Source of the DNA: Bolinopsis microptera
Taxonomy: Eukaryota > Ctenophora > Tentaculata > Lobata > Bolinopsidae
Reading direction: 5' to 3'
Assembly (NCBI RefSeq): GCF_026151205.1
Contig: NC_087080.1
Coordinates: forward strand, 3,141,096-3,205,095
Length of the DNA: 64,000 nucleotides
Translations under genes and position numbers: made by a program
Part shown: piece by piece, positions 44,001 to 55,577 of the stretch
Layout: every line of letters begins with the position of its first letter
How positions within the stretch are numbered: position 1 is the first letter of the stretch
Notes under the pieces: model-generated
What the model was told of the DNA's origin: nothing
The model's input: the letters and a program-made list of their open reading frames with translations, nothing else
Database searches by the model: none

Positions 44001-46138
44001 TGGTAAATGTTGACAAACCTATAGTGAGTGGGATGATAAACTAGAAGTGTTGGTAAATGTTGACAAACCTATAGTGAGTGGGATGATGCTTTCCCATCTA
44101 TCTGTAAATAGAACATACGACATTCCTTTATACAAATCAATACCAAACTGGCTCCTAGAATGGAATATTATGTGTTAGTCTTAGATAACTTTTACTTATT
44201 CAGCAACAATTGAACAAAACAGGTCTAGGAAATAAAGTCATAAAGTAATAAAGAAATGTGAAAACTGATTGAAAGAACTTATATAAAAGCAAGTTGATCA
44301 CAATAATTATCTCACGCTGTAACAGAGCAGTCGGCACTACCAGGATTATCACAGTTAACAAAAAACATAATATTGTCAGCGTCCACACTGGTTGGTTTGA
44401 GGTCTAGGGTAGGAGCAGGACTTGTGAAGAGGTAGGTGCTGTGTGACTTTAGAGTGACTACCATGAACCCCACCAGTGCTGGGGCTAAGAACAAAGGGGT
44501 GCATCTTAATCTGATTGAGAGATAGTGGGTTTGAAAAGGTTGTAACCTTTAAATTGTAGTTCAGATCAGAAATCCTCTATTCGGGAAGTAAAAACAAAGT
44601 TTTAAATCAAAACTATAGTTCCAAACTCGCAAATAAATAGACAAATAAAAAAGAAGACTAACACTTTCACAAGGAAGATGCCAATAGCCTGGAAGAGGAG
44701 TAGAGTGAGTAAAGTGAAGGGGATTAGTAGCACTAGCTGGGGTAACTGACTGACATGATCCTCTTCTAAGTTAGCTCTGTACACTATAAAACCCAACAGT
44801 ACCCCTGAAAATGGAGTTATAAACATTCAAAATAGTTGTAGTTTCAAACATTCAAATAGTTTGAGATTTAAGTATTTTTGTTTCTAAATTCAACTCAAGA
44901 GAAGCTGACACGCTTACCTTGAGGGGTAGAGTCTATAGAGACTATATTATTATATAATATAGAAACTATAGATACTATATTATTATATAGTATAGAGACT
45001 ATAGAGACTACTACTATACCTTGGGAGGGATAGAGACCGTTATAAATCTGTTCGTCAGGAACTCCCAGATAGAAGGCCCACACTCCAACCCACAACACAC
45101 ACCAAGTTACATATATCACACCATACGGCCTGGAAAGTGAGGTGTGAACGAAAACACTGTGGATATAGAAAGTAAATACAAATCTCAGTAGTCATTAATA
45201 AACACATGATAACACTGTGGATATAGAAAGTAAATACAAATCTAAGTAGTCAGTATTAAGCACAAGGTAACATTACCAGCTGATCAAGTATTATATAAAA
45301 TGTGTTGTCAGGTAACTGAGGTAGACCAGGGACACAAGAAAATCGCGATTATTTTGCTCAAAAATCGCGATACCGCGATTTTTGACAGGCTATACATAAG
45401 ACTATACATAAAATTTGTCGCAAATAAAGGGACAAAATCGCGATTCCGCACATCCGCGATTTCCTTTTGTCCCTGAGGCAGACAGGTCACGTGATATACA
45501 GTGTTCCTTACCAGCAGCCTAAACAGATCCCAACGAACACACAGAGACCGAGAAAAGGATTGCTGATTCCTAACCACATCCCCAGAGACCGCAGGAAGGA
45601 GAATATTACTGAAATTAGAAATGTTCAGGTTAGATAGTTAAATGTGTGGAACTATCCCAATGAAATAGGCTAAGCAGAATATATAGGGTCACACTGTAAT
45701 TATGATACAATATTTGTATTTCTAAAACCAAAATGGACAGAAAGCTGGCTCACACGTGAGAGTGGTGTGTCCCCTAATGATCTGATGAAAGTCTGGCATG
45801 GTGCCAGAAAGGTATTTCCATGTAGGGTTAGAGGCTCTCTTGAAACGATTCTGGTAGTTGGTATTCCAGGGGCTTATTTCACTGTAGTCTGAGTAGAGAT
45901 TACGGTCTGTACTCTCAAACGGTCCCCTGAAAGGAATACCTTCAGTCACAATTCAGGTGATGTTTCGTTAAACATTATCTTTTAACATCTCAAATATATG
46001 TTTAGGATTGTTTCAAACGATAAACAGAACGGCCGGAAATAGACATGCCATATTTTCCCTCTTTCTTTTCAAGGAGAAAACATAGTGGAGCGTTGAGAAC
46101 ACTTACTCATATCCATCATACTCATCAGCTTCACTCAT
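41053..46138 (-). CDS. SLC14-type urea transporter (3' end not located)
   Basis: Passive urea channel of the plasma membrane; the family has two homologous membrane halves. Exons: 46107-46138 (ATG), 45754-45926, 45512-45608, 45020-45129 (or to 44918), about 44665-44804, about 44360-44510, about 44069-44147, 41053-41235. The first-half match is IFSFLRSLGMWLGISNPFLG, LCVFVGICLGCWPYGVIYVT, GLYPSQGVLLGFIVYRAN, which aligns with the LRG...NNPxSGxLILVGLL...SGLYGYNxxLVG blocks of SLC14. The second half has KGMSYVLFTDRWES (for GxGQxxxCDNPWTG) and LLITSPISCLMAWIGAVAGA. Phases agree except at the join of the fifth and sixth exons, where no canonical GT-AG pair keeps frame. Soluble N-terminus ~75 aa. 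Confidence 0.75.
41391..44090. repeat. 50-bp minisatellite (~54 copies) that repeats a 5' splice site
   Basis: The unit contains TGGTAAATGTTGACAAACCT then ATAGTGAGTGGGATGATAAA; variants are limited to a few positions (GGATG/GTATG/GGACG, CTAGAAG/CTAAAAG). On the coding (minus) strand each unit reads CACTCACTATAG followed by GTTTGTCAAC, identical to the exon end and donor at 44069/44068. The array fills nearly the whole intron between the urea-transporter exons at 44.1 and 41.2 kb. Confidence 0.97.
44918..45019 (-). repeat. In-frame duplicated exon end with a second 5' splice site
   Basis: After CCCTCCCAAG|GTATAG (45019) the sequence runs through two CTATATAATAATATAGT-like repeats to CTACCCCTCAAG|GTAAGC (44917). 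The 102-nt segment is open in the same frame and would add 34 residues (repeated SIVSILYNNI). The distal donor is closer to consensus, so either form may be made. Confidence 0.65.
45327..45475. mobile_element. hAT-type MITE (149 bp)
   Basis: Ends CAGGGACACAAGAAAATCGC and the inverse complement of CAGGGACAAAAGGAAATCGC, flanked by 8-bp duplications AGGTAGAC/AGGCAGAC (one mismatch). Internal CGCGATTTTTG palindromes. Eight-bp duplications and CAGGG ends are typical of hAT elements. It lies in an intron of the urea transporter. Confidence 0.8.
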
Positions 46139-46569
46139 GATATCTCAATATCATGAAGATTGAAGAGGTCACTCAGCTTAGCAAGACAGCTTTAAAAGAA
46201 CACGTGTAAGTGTTTTGGTAGAAATACGTTTCAATAAACTCTAAGCTAAGACTAGCAACAAAAATTAAATTATGAAATATGAGCAGGCGGCAACAGTTAG
46301 GATGGGTTGTTTAATGATTATGTTTTAAGTAACTTAACAATACAATTACGTTACACAGCATTCATTGTGCGAGTTTAAAATTATATTCAAAATTCATATC
46401 ATAATATTTTGTAGTAAGAGCGGGTATGTGGTACATGTTTTGCTGGAATGTGAAATCAAATCAAACGAGTATACCTATATAACCAGAAGTAGACTATAAA
46501 TTTCATGATAAACACAATGAACTGGTAAGCTATGCACCACAAATATTCCTGATTTTAAATCAAGGATGG

Positions 46570-46945
46570 ACATTAATTTTAAGATGATGCACCTTGCACG
46601 TTAATAGCTATACATGACACGTATTTTCATTGTAGCAAGCATATTCTTTCCGGGAGATTCGAAAACTTCTTGAAAATTCCTGATTTTCACATACTTCTGA
46701 TCCGATCCAAAAGTATCTACTTTCCAGACAAAGATTATTTAATAGAAGTTGTGATTTGACAGGAAATAAAATGGGAAGAAGTTGTCTAGAATCTTCCGAG
46801 CAAGCATGGAGCAGCCATGGTCCAACAGCAAACATTTAACTTTTACAATATACATGGCAGAAAAGTTGGAAAAATGTATGATATTAAAGTATTAAGGGTT
46901 GTAAATATGGGGGAGAATGATCTGGAACTAGTCGTTTGTGATCAT
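46570..46945. repeat. Dispersed duplication, also at 49130-49350
   Basis: Shared blocks GCACCTTGCACGTTAATAG-like, CACGTATTTTCATTGTA(A/G)C, AGCATATTCTTTCCGGGAGA and ATATACATGGCAGAAAAGTT. The copy at 49.1 kb is shorter by an internal deletion. Position upstream of both urea-transporter first exons may be coincidental. Confidence 0.75.
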
Positions 46946-47204
46946 ATAAAGTGTGGTATGTGGTAGATATTTATACAGCGTACTCTACAATCTAGATCTA
47001 TAAAACGAAGTACGAGTTACCACGATAGTCTATCTCTCCGTCTACAATTATGCTAACTAACAATTGAGTATGAGGTCAATTACATGTCCACAGATATGGA
47101 TTATAGAGATTACACTCACACATAGTTGAACATCATGAGACAAGTGGAAAACAAACAAACGAATAGACTTCAAGCTCATAAAGGATCGTTCTTGAGATCG
47201 CAGA

Positions 47205-47390
47205 TTTCAAAACTCTTGTTCGACAGTCGAAGTTCTCTTGTCGAAGTTTAGTACGTGTCGAACTTGAGTCCAGGTAGCGCACTTTAGTTCAACAGAGTCG
47301 AACCTTAGTGTTTGTCAAACTACAGTACGTGTCGAACTACAGTACGTGTCGAACTTGAGTACGTGTCGAACTTGAGTACGTGTACCCATA
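47205..47390. repeat. Minisatellite of GTGTCGAACTTGAGTAC units
   Basis: Several ~17-bp units, degenerate at the 5' end. Short copies of the same motif occur at about 58215-58255 and, inverted, at 61677-61712, so this is a dispersed repeat. Confidence 0.8.
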
Positions 47391-47984
47391 TATATGACAT
47401 GAATATTATTGCTGAACTACTTTGAAGTTTGACTATTACACATGCTTTCTTATTCTTTTACTTCCTTTTCCCATCAGGCAGTATCTGCATCTATTTTAAC
47501 TCATAATGTAATTATGTGAAACGACCTCTTCTAGAATTTAGCCTTTAAAACCGTTGCTATATGTTATAGTAAACCATTAAAGTATGACTATGACTTTATA
47601 TAAATCAAGAGGCTTGCATATGAACATATTATGTGCGAAATATGAAGAAAAACAACTAGCAAATGGAATGGAAAATGCAGTCTCAAAAAGTCGAAAAATG
47701 TGACTAAAATTGTTGCCGACTAGAAATGTGCGAAATTTGCGACTAAAATTATGGTAACCAACATTTTTGTAAATTTATTGTGAACCAAATTTATTGGACT
47801 TAAGGTATATAATAAACTGGTCTCAATCACTAAAATTTAATAGCTACAAAGTGAGGTACAAAGTGGGGTACAGAACTGGTGATCTCATGTAGAAGCTACA
47901 AAGCTGGGAATAGGATGTAATATGTGATCTAGTTAAGAGGGTGCAGCCAGATTATGCAACATTCAATTTCGAGACCAACAAACT

Positions 47985-48215
47985 TCTAATATACAAGGGG
48001 TACCGGATCACAGCAATTTTTGTCTTTAAAAAGTAAAAAGCTGAATCCCTGAGTTCGTATACGAATTTCTATCCAAATCGAACAAAAAAAGCAATTGAAT
48101 GAGACTAAACTTAAAATATTTCGCCATATCTCAGTTCTAGATGCTCTCAAAATATCAAGGGTTCTAAATTTTTTTACAATATTTTTATGAATAACGCAAA
48201 AATTGATAAACGCAC
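47985..48215. mobile_element. Degenerate relative of the TTAA foldback arm
   Basis: Shares the order CCTGAGTTCGTATACGAATT, ATCCAAATCGAACAAAAAA, CATATCTCAGTTC and a TTTTTTACAATATTTTTATG block with the arms of the 8463-9830 element. Only a fragment remains. Confidence 0.5.
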
Positions 48216-48343
48216 TGAAATTTAAGAAAGTAAAATGTAGACACACTGTGACACGGAAGGAACGAAGAAGCAAATTGCTGTGAAGTTCAAATCAAATACC
48301 GCTTAGCAATTACCCTGGATACATGAAGTACACACGGCGAGCG

Positions 48344-48665
48344 GAGAGAGAGAGAGAGAGAGCGGATGTACCACCCTAATACCACTTCAGTATATCTTCA
48401 GACCAATGTTCATTCTAACACTTTGTCATTCGCGTCTATTTAGCCATTAACCATGCAATAAATGTGATTGTACCATTAGCATAACTAATGGTGAATGATT
48501 AACATAAGTAATGGTATTTATCGAGCTGCATAACAGGTCTGATAAGCTTGATTTGCTGGTCAGTCCCAGCCATGGTATGGTAGAAACCGATTACATGGTT
48601 GTTTGGGAGAATTAGCAGTTTAAAGTAATCTGGCGGTCGGGAGAGAGAGAGAGAGAGAGAGAGAG
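48344..48665. repeat. Two (GA)n microsatellites (48344-48362, 48641-48665)
   Basis: Pure GAGAGA runs of 19 and 25 bases in otherwise unique DNA. Confidence 0.95.
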
Positions 48666-48814
48666 CAAGGATCTCTCCACTTCCTGATGGTTCGTTCTCC
48701 AGCATAGCTGGTTAACTACTATACTGGCTTACTGGTAGTGCTCAGTGGGTAATTTGTTTAAGCTAGTATTTGCACGGTTTCTTTGCTGTGCGGGAATATT
48801 GTTTTCGTCCATAT

Positions 48815-49800
48815 TTCATATGTTAGATTAAAGGATCATGTTATTATAATCAATATTTCCTTTTATTTTCCGGTTTATTGGGTTTGTCAATGTGTTTGTT
48901 GGTGATCGAGCGGGACGAGCATGGCTAAACTTACTTTTATAACCGTTAAAGAGTTGTCAAAAATGCAAAACGTTCCCTACAACACTAGTCTTACTGAAAA
49001 AGTGATGACGAATCGAGGAGTCCCATCTTCGTAACCACATCAACTCGAGTCATGGTTGTAGCAACCGGTTATCACGTACCAAACCTTCAATACTAGGTAC
49101 ACAAAATACTCTAAAAATGTAACAAGATAAACATTAGAAAATGCAGCTTGCACGTTAATAGTTTTACAGTATTATACATGGCACGTATTTTCATTGTAAC
49201 AAGCATATTCTTTCCGGGAGATTCGAAAACCTCTTGAAAATTCCTGATTTTAACATACTTCTGATCCAGAAGTATCTACAATATACATGGCAGAAAAGTT
49301 GGAAAAATGTATGATATTAAAGTATTAAGGGTTGGAAATATGGGGAGAATGGAGATGTATCGGCTTCAATGGGAATAAGACGCTTTCCGATGTGGAAATA
49401 ACTACATCATAGTATAAAGACAGGTTATGATGATGACTGAATACTTACATAATATATACATTCTTAATTCTTTTATAATAAACTGCTCTTAAGTGAGCCA
49501 TATTTCATATATTAGATTTAAAGGATCATGTTATTGCAATAAATTTTCCATTTTAATTTTCCGGTTTACCGGTTTTATCGATGTGTTTGTTGGCGATCGA
49601 GCGAGACGAGCATGGCTATTTTAAATTTGTTTTTATAACCCTAAAAGAGTTGTTAAAAATACAAAACGTTTAGTCTTACTGAAAAAGTGATGACGAATCG
49701 AGGAGTCCTATCTTCGTAACCACATCAACTCGAGTCATGGTCGTAGCAACCGGTAACCACGTACCAAACCTTCAATACTAGGTAGGTACACAAAATACTC
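48815..49800. repeat. Tandem segmental duplication (48815-49110 and 49490-49795)
   Basis: Both copies share CCATATTTCATAT(G/A)TTAGATT, GATCGAGCG(G/A)GACGAGCATG, GAAAAAGTGATGACGAATCG and CACATCAACTCGAGTCATGG at an offset of ~675 bp. The second copy ends about 50 bp 3' (minus-strand sense) of the alternative first exon at 49844. No reading frame. Confidence 0.85.
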
Positions 49801-49843
49801 TAAAAATGTAACAAGACAAAAATTTAGAAAATGAATAACTCAC

Positions 49844-49917
49844 CATGGTCCCGGCTGTTTCGTTAGGATATCACAATATTCACCCACACGATTATAATAT
49901 GCTCCTGAATCTGTCAT
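49844..49917 (-). CDS. Alternative first coding exon of the urea transporter (candidate)
   Basis: ATG at 49915-49917 opens a 24-codon frame (MTDSGAYYNRVGEYCDILTK, then QPGPW) that ends with a good donor, CATG|GTGAGT, in phase 2. That is the same phase as the 46107-46138 first exon, so splicing to 45926 gives PGPW-GPFESTDRN without a shift. The distance to the next exon would be 3.9 kb. This implies two promoters. It is not proven: it could instead begin a separate gene. Confidence 0.5.
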
Positions 49918-52900
49918 ATCAGCAGTGGTCTGGCAGCTGGTATGTGATATAGTTTTCCGGTATAGAGAGGCAGTTCATCACAGGTCCATGTTCATTATTG
50001 TCACGTGATGTCTGCCCTTTGAAACAGATAAACTAATAAACAATGGAGGCAAATAAGCAGATTGAGATGAGAATTGTTCGTTTAAAACTAAAATACAGAA
50101 CTAACAACGATCGAAGGTATGTGGTAATCAAGGATTACCCAATGCATGCGAGAAGTATGCCACGTGAATATTCAAGGACTTTTTAAACTGTGATAAATCC
50201 AGAGGCCCAAACCAAAAATTTGTCAGCCTTTTAAAGACGCGGTGAATGCAGTAAATTCAATGATCAATACTGATTCCGAGAGCGATATAAATTAAGGCTG
50301 GACAATTGAATTATAAAACATATAGGGGAAGTATGCAAGAATATCAAACAAGTTGCAATTGGTGTACCTGAGCACTCCGCAGGATTCACTTCAATCCATA
50401 CAAAACATTTGTATATATAGTATAATGTATAATATAAATATTATTTGTAGTCATTTGTCTTCAAAACAATTAAAAGTTTGATTCTGTAAACTTTGGTTTC
50501 GATGGCAGATAATTACATACGCAAAAAACTTACAATTCACATCAAATCAGTCAACAATACTACAATTACTTTAATTACTTTAATTAACAATACTACAATA
50601 ACTTAATTTAATTTGGATTTTGGCGGATGCTTCGAGTTGTCCATTTTCGGTCACAAGTTACCATTTGACTTTCGCAAGCCTAGGTCGAGTTAATCTAAAC
50701 CTAAATTAGGTCAATATCTGTCTAACAATCAGTACTTGTGATTTGTATTTAATTAAACTTCATTTAATAATGCCCATTCTATTCCTGTACACAGCCACGC
50801 GATAAAAAACAACAAAGATTACGGAAGATTGACACACATATTTTATTCAAGCCCCATCGGCTAAACATTCCTCTGATATCTAAATAAAACTAGGTCATTG
50901 TAACTGTGACTTTGTAGTAGACCTCATAAATATGTAATATGAATTGGAACATCATTGTGGGTCATTATCGAACCGCGACAGAGTTATTTCAAACTGATCT
51001 TTTGTAAGCATTAACTTCTCTTTTGTAAGCAGTAATATAGGTTTAATTAGAAGTACAAATGTTCATGAACATAAACACAAAGCTTTTAAATGAAGATATT
51101 AGACTATTAGACTACTGTCGTGTTTAGTAGCGATCATCACAGCTCTCCATAGACAAAGTAAAACAGGGAAAACAAGACAAATACTGGTGAATACTTAAAA
51201 AAATAATCTACGTATCGGTATTCATTGGCCTTCTCCTCAGATTACTGATTAAAAATTACAAGGGTATCACTTAAATAAACAAACCCGATTATAGGAAGTA
51301 AACAGCATATAAGGTGGACCCCAAATTGGCTAAACATACACGGTAGTTTAAGTCTGGAAGTCATGACCTTCTGATCAAAACTATGCCTTTTATTGCGTCA
51401 TACACGGTAGTTTTGAAAGAATAACAAATTAGGACATTGATTAGGTAGCCTAAATCCTAATCAGCGTCCTAATATGTTATTCTAATTTATGTTCGATGAT
51501 AACATGTATCAAACTATTTTCATTTAGTGTTCACCAGTTATTTGCCTTGTTTCATTCTGTCTGTTGAGAGCCGTGATGCTCCCTACTAAACACTAAAATG
51601 TTAAAAACTAACGCCCGGCCTTACGAGATCTAGAGTTAGAACCGAAGAAAATTTAGAACCACGACAGAGAAATTGAAATACAGAAACAGAGTTGAAGACA
51701 TATAACAGCTGATCTGATTGAACAGTATGGAGTATCAGTATGATAACTGTTAATATAAACAGTGCTATAATTCATACATGACACAATTCCTACTCTAAAA
51801 CATTGCGATTTACGCGAACCATCTAGACTGTAATTTTACAGCTACTGTACGTGCGGTCGACAGTAAAATGTAAAACTTTTAAGAGCATCCGAAATGTGAT
51901 CATTTATCGATGCAACAAATTTGGCGTGTAATGTTGCAGTGGTTAAATCAATCATTAATGGTTATAATGAGAGGAATAACAGTGCATTTAGAAAAACAGT
52001 TGATTGCACGGATATGGAAAAATGACTAAAAAATAAACCCAAGATTTCAGCAAATTACCTTTTTTCAGAGGCGAATAAGAACCACTTAACATTGTATGTT
52101 CCTAAGAGAGATTATGAGCTGTCGTTTAGAATTTCTAAGACGATTACACCTCTTTCACTAAAATAAGGCTGCTAAACTTCCAGTTTTATTCTTTTAAAAG
52201 TTGATTAGAAAGTGTAATAACTTTTCCCAAGTTACAAACAAACTTTTCATGAACAACTGAAAATTTAAGCCAAAGGTTAACATCAAAATTGTTAAAGGAG
52301 TCAATTTTTCGTCATCGTGCGTGATAAGTTTGAATTTGAAGTTTAAAATTACAACTATCAAACGTATATTTATTAATTCTGTCGTCTTGCCGAACCCATG
52401 TTGACGTAAGATATTTCAATTAATCATCGTGCGTGATACTGAATCTAAAGTTAAAACTCAAAAGTTCATAAATTAATTCCGTGGAATATAATATTGACCA
52501 GCCCTGTTAGATATTTCAATTAATTCAATAAAGTACATCGATAATTCTAGCTATCAGATTGGCAGATTAATCATTAAAATAATGTCAATTTACATTTTGG
52601 AGCCGGTACTAACATTGTCATTACCAATTTTGTGGGCTCAATCTTTGTGCGGCTCCCTATCATGAAGACTAACCTTATCGAACATAACAATGTCCGACAG
52701 TTACATAATATTATGTCCAGCGTTTGGGCCTTCAGTGCGAATATTAATGCGCATGAAATGAATATCCAGACAAGCTTGAGTCTACAAAACATTCCTTCGA
52801 AGTTTTATAATTGCTTTCCAACACTGCGTGCCCTTAAAGTGCTTTGTAGCCATTGTCGGCAGAACATACCACATGATAAAACAAAGCACACGGCACGTAC

Positions 52901-54779
52901 TATAACAAAATTCTGTGCTTTCTGCTATCAAAATCTGCTTAGTAGCTTCATTTGATATATCTCAAAAATAAGTGCTTGTTTCATTTTCATTTCATAGCCA
53001 ACTATTTCTATGGAGACTGCTTTCTGCTACCTAGTCACTCCTAAAAAGAAAAAAATCTAATGAACTGTAAACTAGGCTACGATTAGTGAACCCAGTTTCT
53101 GGCTATTTGATTTATGGCTAATAAGCAATGCCAAACGGCTGTTAGAGGGCTATTAGCCGGCTATTTTTGAGGGACAAATACCATCTATAAATAGCCCTGT
53201 AACAGCCGGTCGGCATTGTACCTATTTAAATGTGTCTGTTTACGAACCTATTTCACTGGATTATATTTCCTGTTTAATAGTGTTTAACCTCTGTTCACTC
53301 TCACAATTACCGTGTTACCGTCTGTTGACGTGTGTCACTATCCTCCGACTTACGCCTCTCCGTTTAAACCTGTTTGTATTTCTTTCATATTCTGCAGCTG
53401 AGGGTGATATTTTCGAACGGTTCTATTTTATGATCATTTATTGCTGAACTCTGTAAAATTTGAAAACTACTCAATAACAAAATGAGTACTCAAAGTCCAA
53501 CCTTCATAGAAAATTGTTTAAAAAATCAGTCTGGAAATGTCTCACCTCATCAGATATAGGGAGTCTATAAGCTAGTGACCGGCTAGGGTATACATGATTA
53601 TTAATGGTCCGTACTCTGTACCGATAATCGTTGTGATGTAACGAGCTGTAAGATATTTTACACAACAATGCATTATACTTAATTACCTTGTAAATAGATT
53701 TGGTTGTGCTGTTAAATTAGTTTGGTGAAAGTTCACCATAATTTGTCTGATTAATGTCGTACATATCCGGACAATTTCCAAGACATTTGTTAAATATTTA
53801 ACTAACATCTGCAATAAGAGGACCAGTCTAGTTTAACTTTATGCTTTTATGCTTTAATAATCTTGAGGCACAAAGAAAGATACATGCACGCTATTGTGAT
53901 ACACACCCACGGGTTAAGTTGTAAGCCTCAATTAACCTATACCCTGAAGGAGTACATTGTCACATACATGTTAACATTTAGCATTAATCTTAAACATTAT
54001 GGTTACCTCATACATCTGCCATTAATATGTTATGGTGAGCTACCTTTAAAGGGTCATCTCTGTTATACTTGAGTATTTACAGCTACCTTTAAAGGGTCAT
54101 CTCCGTTACTTGAGTATTTACCTCGCAATTTGAGGGGGAAGGAATCAGCTGCGGATAATCAGGGGGATCGCTGCAAATCAGTGTTTTGATCGTTAACATT
54201 ATGTGGAGACAAGAAATAACCGAGATTTTACTGTATTTGATACTATTCAATATTCCCCTCAACTTGATACAGACACTGTTCTGGTATTCTGCTAAGTTAC
54301 CTCTAACTACAGCTTTTGTTAGGGACACAGTTTAAAAGTTCCTCATTTGATTATATTCTTCGTTTGAAAATATTTCATATTACTTTATTTTTGAACTTTT
54401 TTGTCAAAAAAGACTGGTTTTACGATTTATCATCCTCATACTGCAGTAGCTATCTATAAACTGTCTATTTTACGTAAAGTTAACGTAAAGGATTAAGTTT
54501 CTCATTTTTGTTTTCAAGAGGTCGTTTAAAAGGTCTAGGCGATGAGGTTAATTACAGCTCATTTCTATTAGCACAGCTGCCCTTTATTATAGAAGTATAG
54601 ACTCACTCACTTATACCTTGTGCATCCTACCGATGTCATTCTTTGATTAATTTGATTTTTTGTTACGCTATTTATAGTTTTAGTGCATATAACTTCTTGT
54701 GTCAGTCTAACAATAGGTATTAGTATATTGAACATGCCGTTATATCAGATCTTGGGAAATTAATTATAAACTGAATCAG
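49918..54779. other. Long AT-rich region without recognised genes
   Basis: No domain-bearing reading frame, RNA gene or clear mobile element found on either strand. The part nearest 49918 would be promoter if the alternative first exon is real. The longest frame (52632-52955 +, 107 codons) has no recognisable motif and is probably chance. Confidence 0.5.
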
Positions 54780-54783
54780 TTAA

Positions 54784-55573
54784 CCTACCTTACTCGGGAT
54801 TGTTATGACCGGGATAAAGTGGTGGGTTTAGGGTAATTTCGCCATATTTTTCCCGAACCACATTTTCACCGGTCGTTAATAAACCCGCCTACTCAGCTTT
54901 TAGGGTTCCCAAGGGGTATGGGTGCTCATATTTTAATCGTTGTCTTATATTCACTAAAGAAGACTATTGGGACACTTGTTGTAGGTTTTTCGACTTCATT
55001 TGGCTAAAATTGCAAACAATTCACCTTTTTGCCCAATTCTTGTCGTATATCCTTATTGTCAAATTTGATTTAAATACATAATAGGACTATCTCTACATAA
55101 TGAAATAGGACTCAAAGTAAAAGTAACAGTTAAATTAAAACTCGAATTAATTAAAACTGATGAAAGGGATGATCCAGATGAAGATAACGAAGATTATTAC
55201 TACTTATTGGAAGACTAAACAGCTCTCCCTTTATCTTAATATCGATCTGGTTGTTACGCTTCAAATGTTAAAAATAATTTTCCATCTAGTTTGATTAACC
55301 ACGAGTCATTATTTCTGTCTACTTTCAACAATAATTGATAATTCGACTTGTTTCACAAGTTTTAGCAATGCGAAAATTTCTAAACTTGCTTATCTCTAAT
55401 AAGGAAATTTACATCTGCGACAAAATTTTTGAATCTAAAATTGAAAGGTTGGACACCGGTAAAATGGCGACCGGGAAAATGTGGTGGGTTTTGAGCAATT
55501 TCGCCATATTTTTCCCGAACCATATTTTAACCGGTCGTTAATAAACCCGTTGTAATAATCCCGAGTAAGGTAG
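54784..55573. mobile_element. TTAA MITE (790 bp)
   Basis: Ends CCTACCTTACTCGGGATTGT and the inverse complement of CTACCTTACTCGGGATTATT, flanked by perfect TTAA (54780-54783, 55574-55577). Subterminal blocks TTCGCCATATTTTTCCCGAA and CCGGTCGTTAATAAACCCG occur near both ends in direct orientation. Non-coding. TTAA duplications suggest piggyBac-type mobilisation. Confidence 0.75.
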
Positions 55574-55577
55574 TTAA

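Noticed and set aside
41391-44090. CRISPR-like array of regular repeats
   Set aside because: Units are contiguous with no unique spacers, lie in an animal intron and vary only by point changes; it is a minisatellite. The same applies to 30366-30762 and 56257-56992.
44312-44494. Urea-transporter protein ending at the TGA after CDNPGSADCSVTA
   Set aside because: The CDNP string superficially matches the family's CDNPWTG, but the better match is in the next exon (FTDRWES), so this is probably read-through into intron.
45722-45949. Soluble 75-codon protein ending CPFWF
   Set aside because: Reads past the donor ACGT|GTGAGC; splicing to 45608 continues into the SLC14 membrane domain in phase.
52632-52955. 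107-codon plus-strand frame
   Set aside because: No domain, signal or splice context; composition like chance translation of AT-rich DNA.
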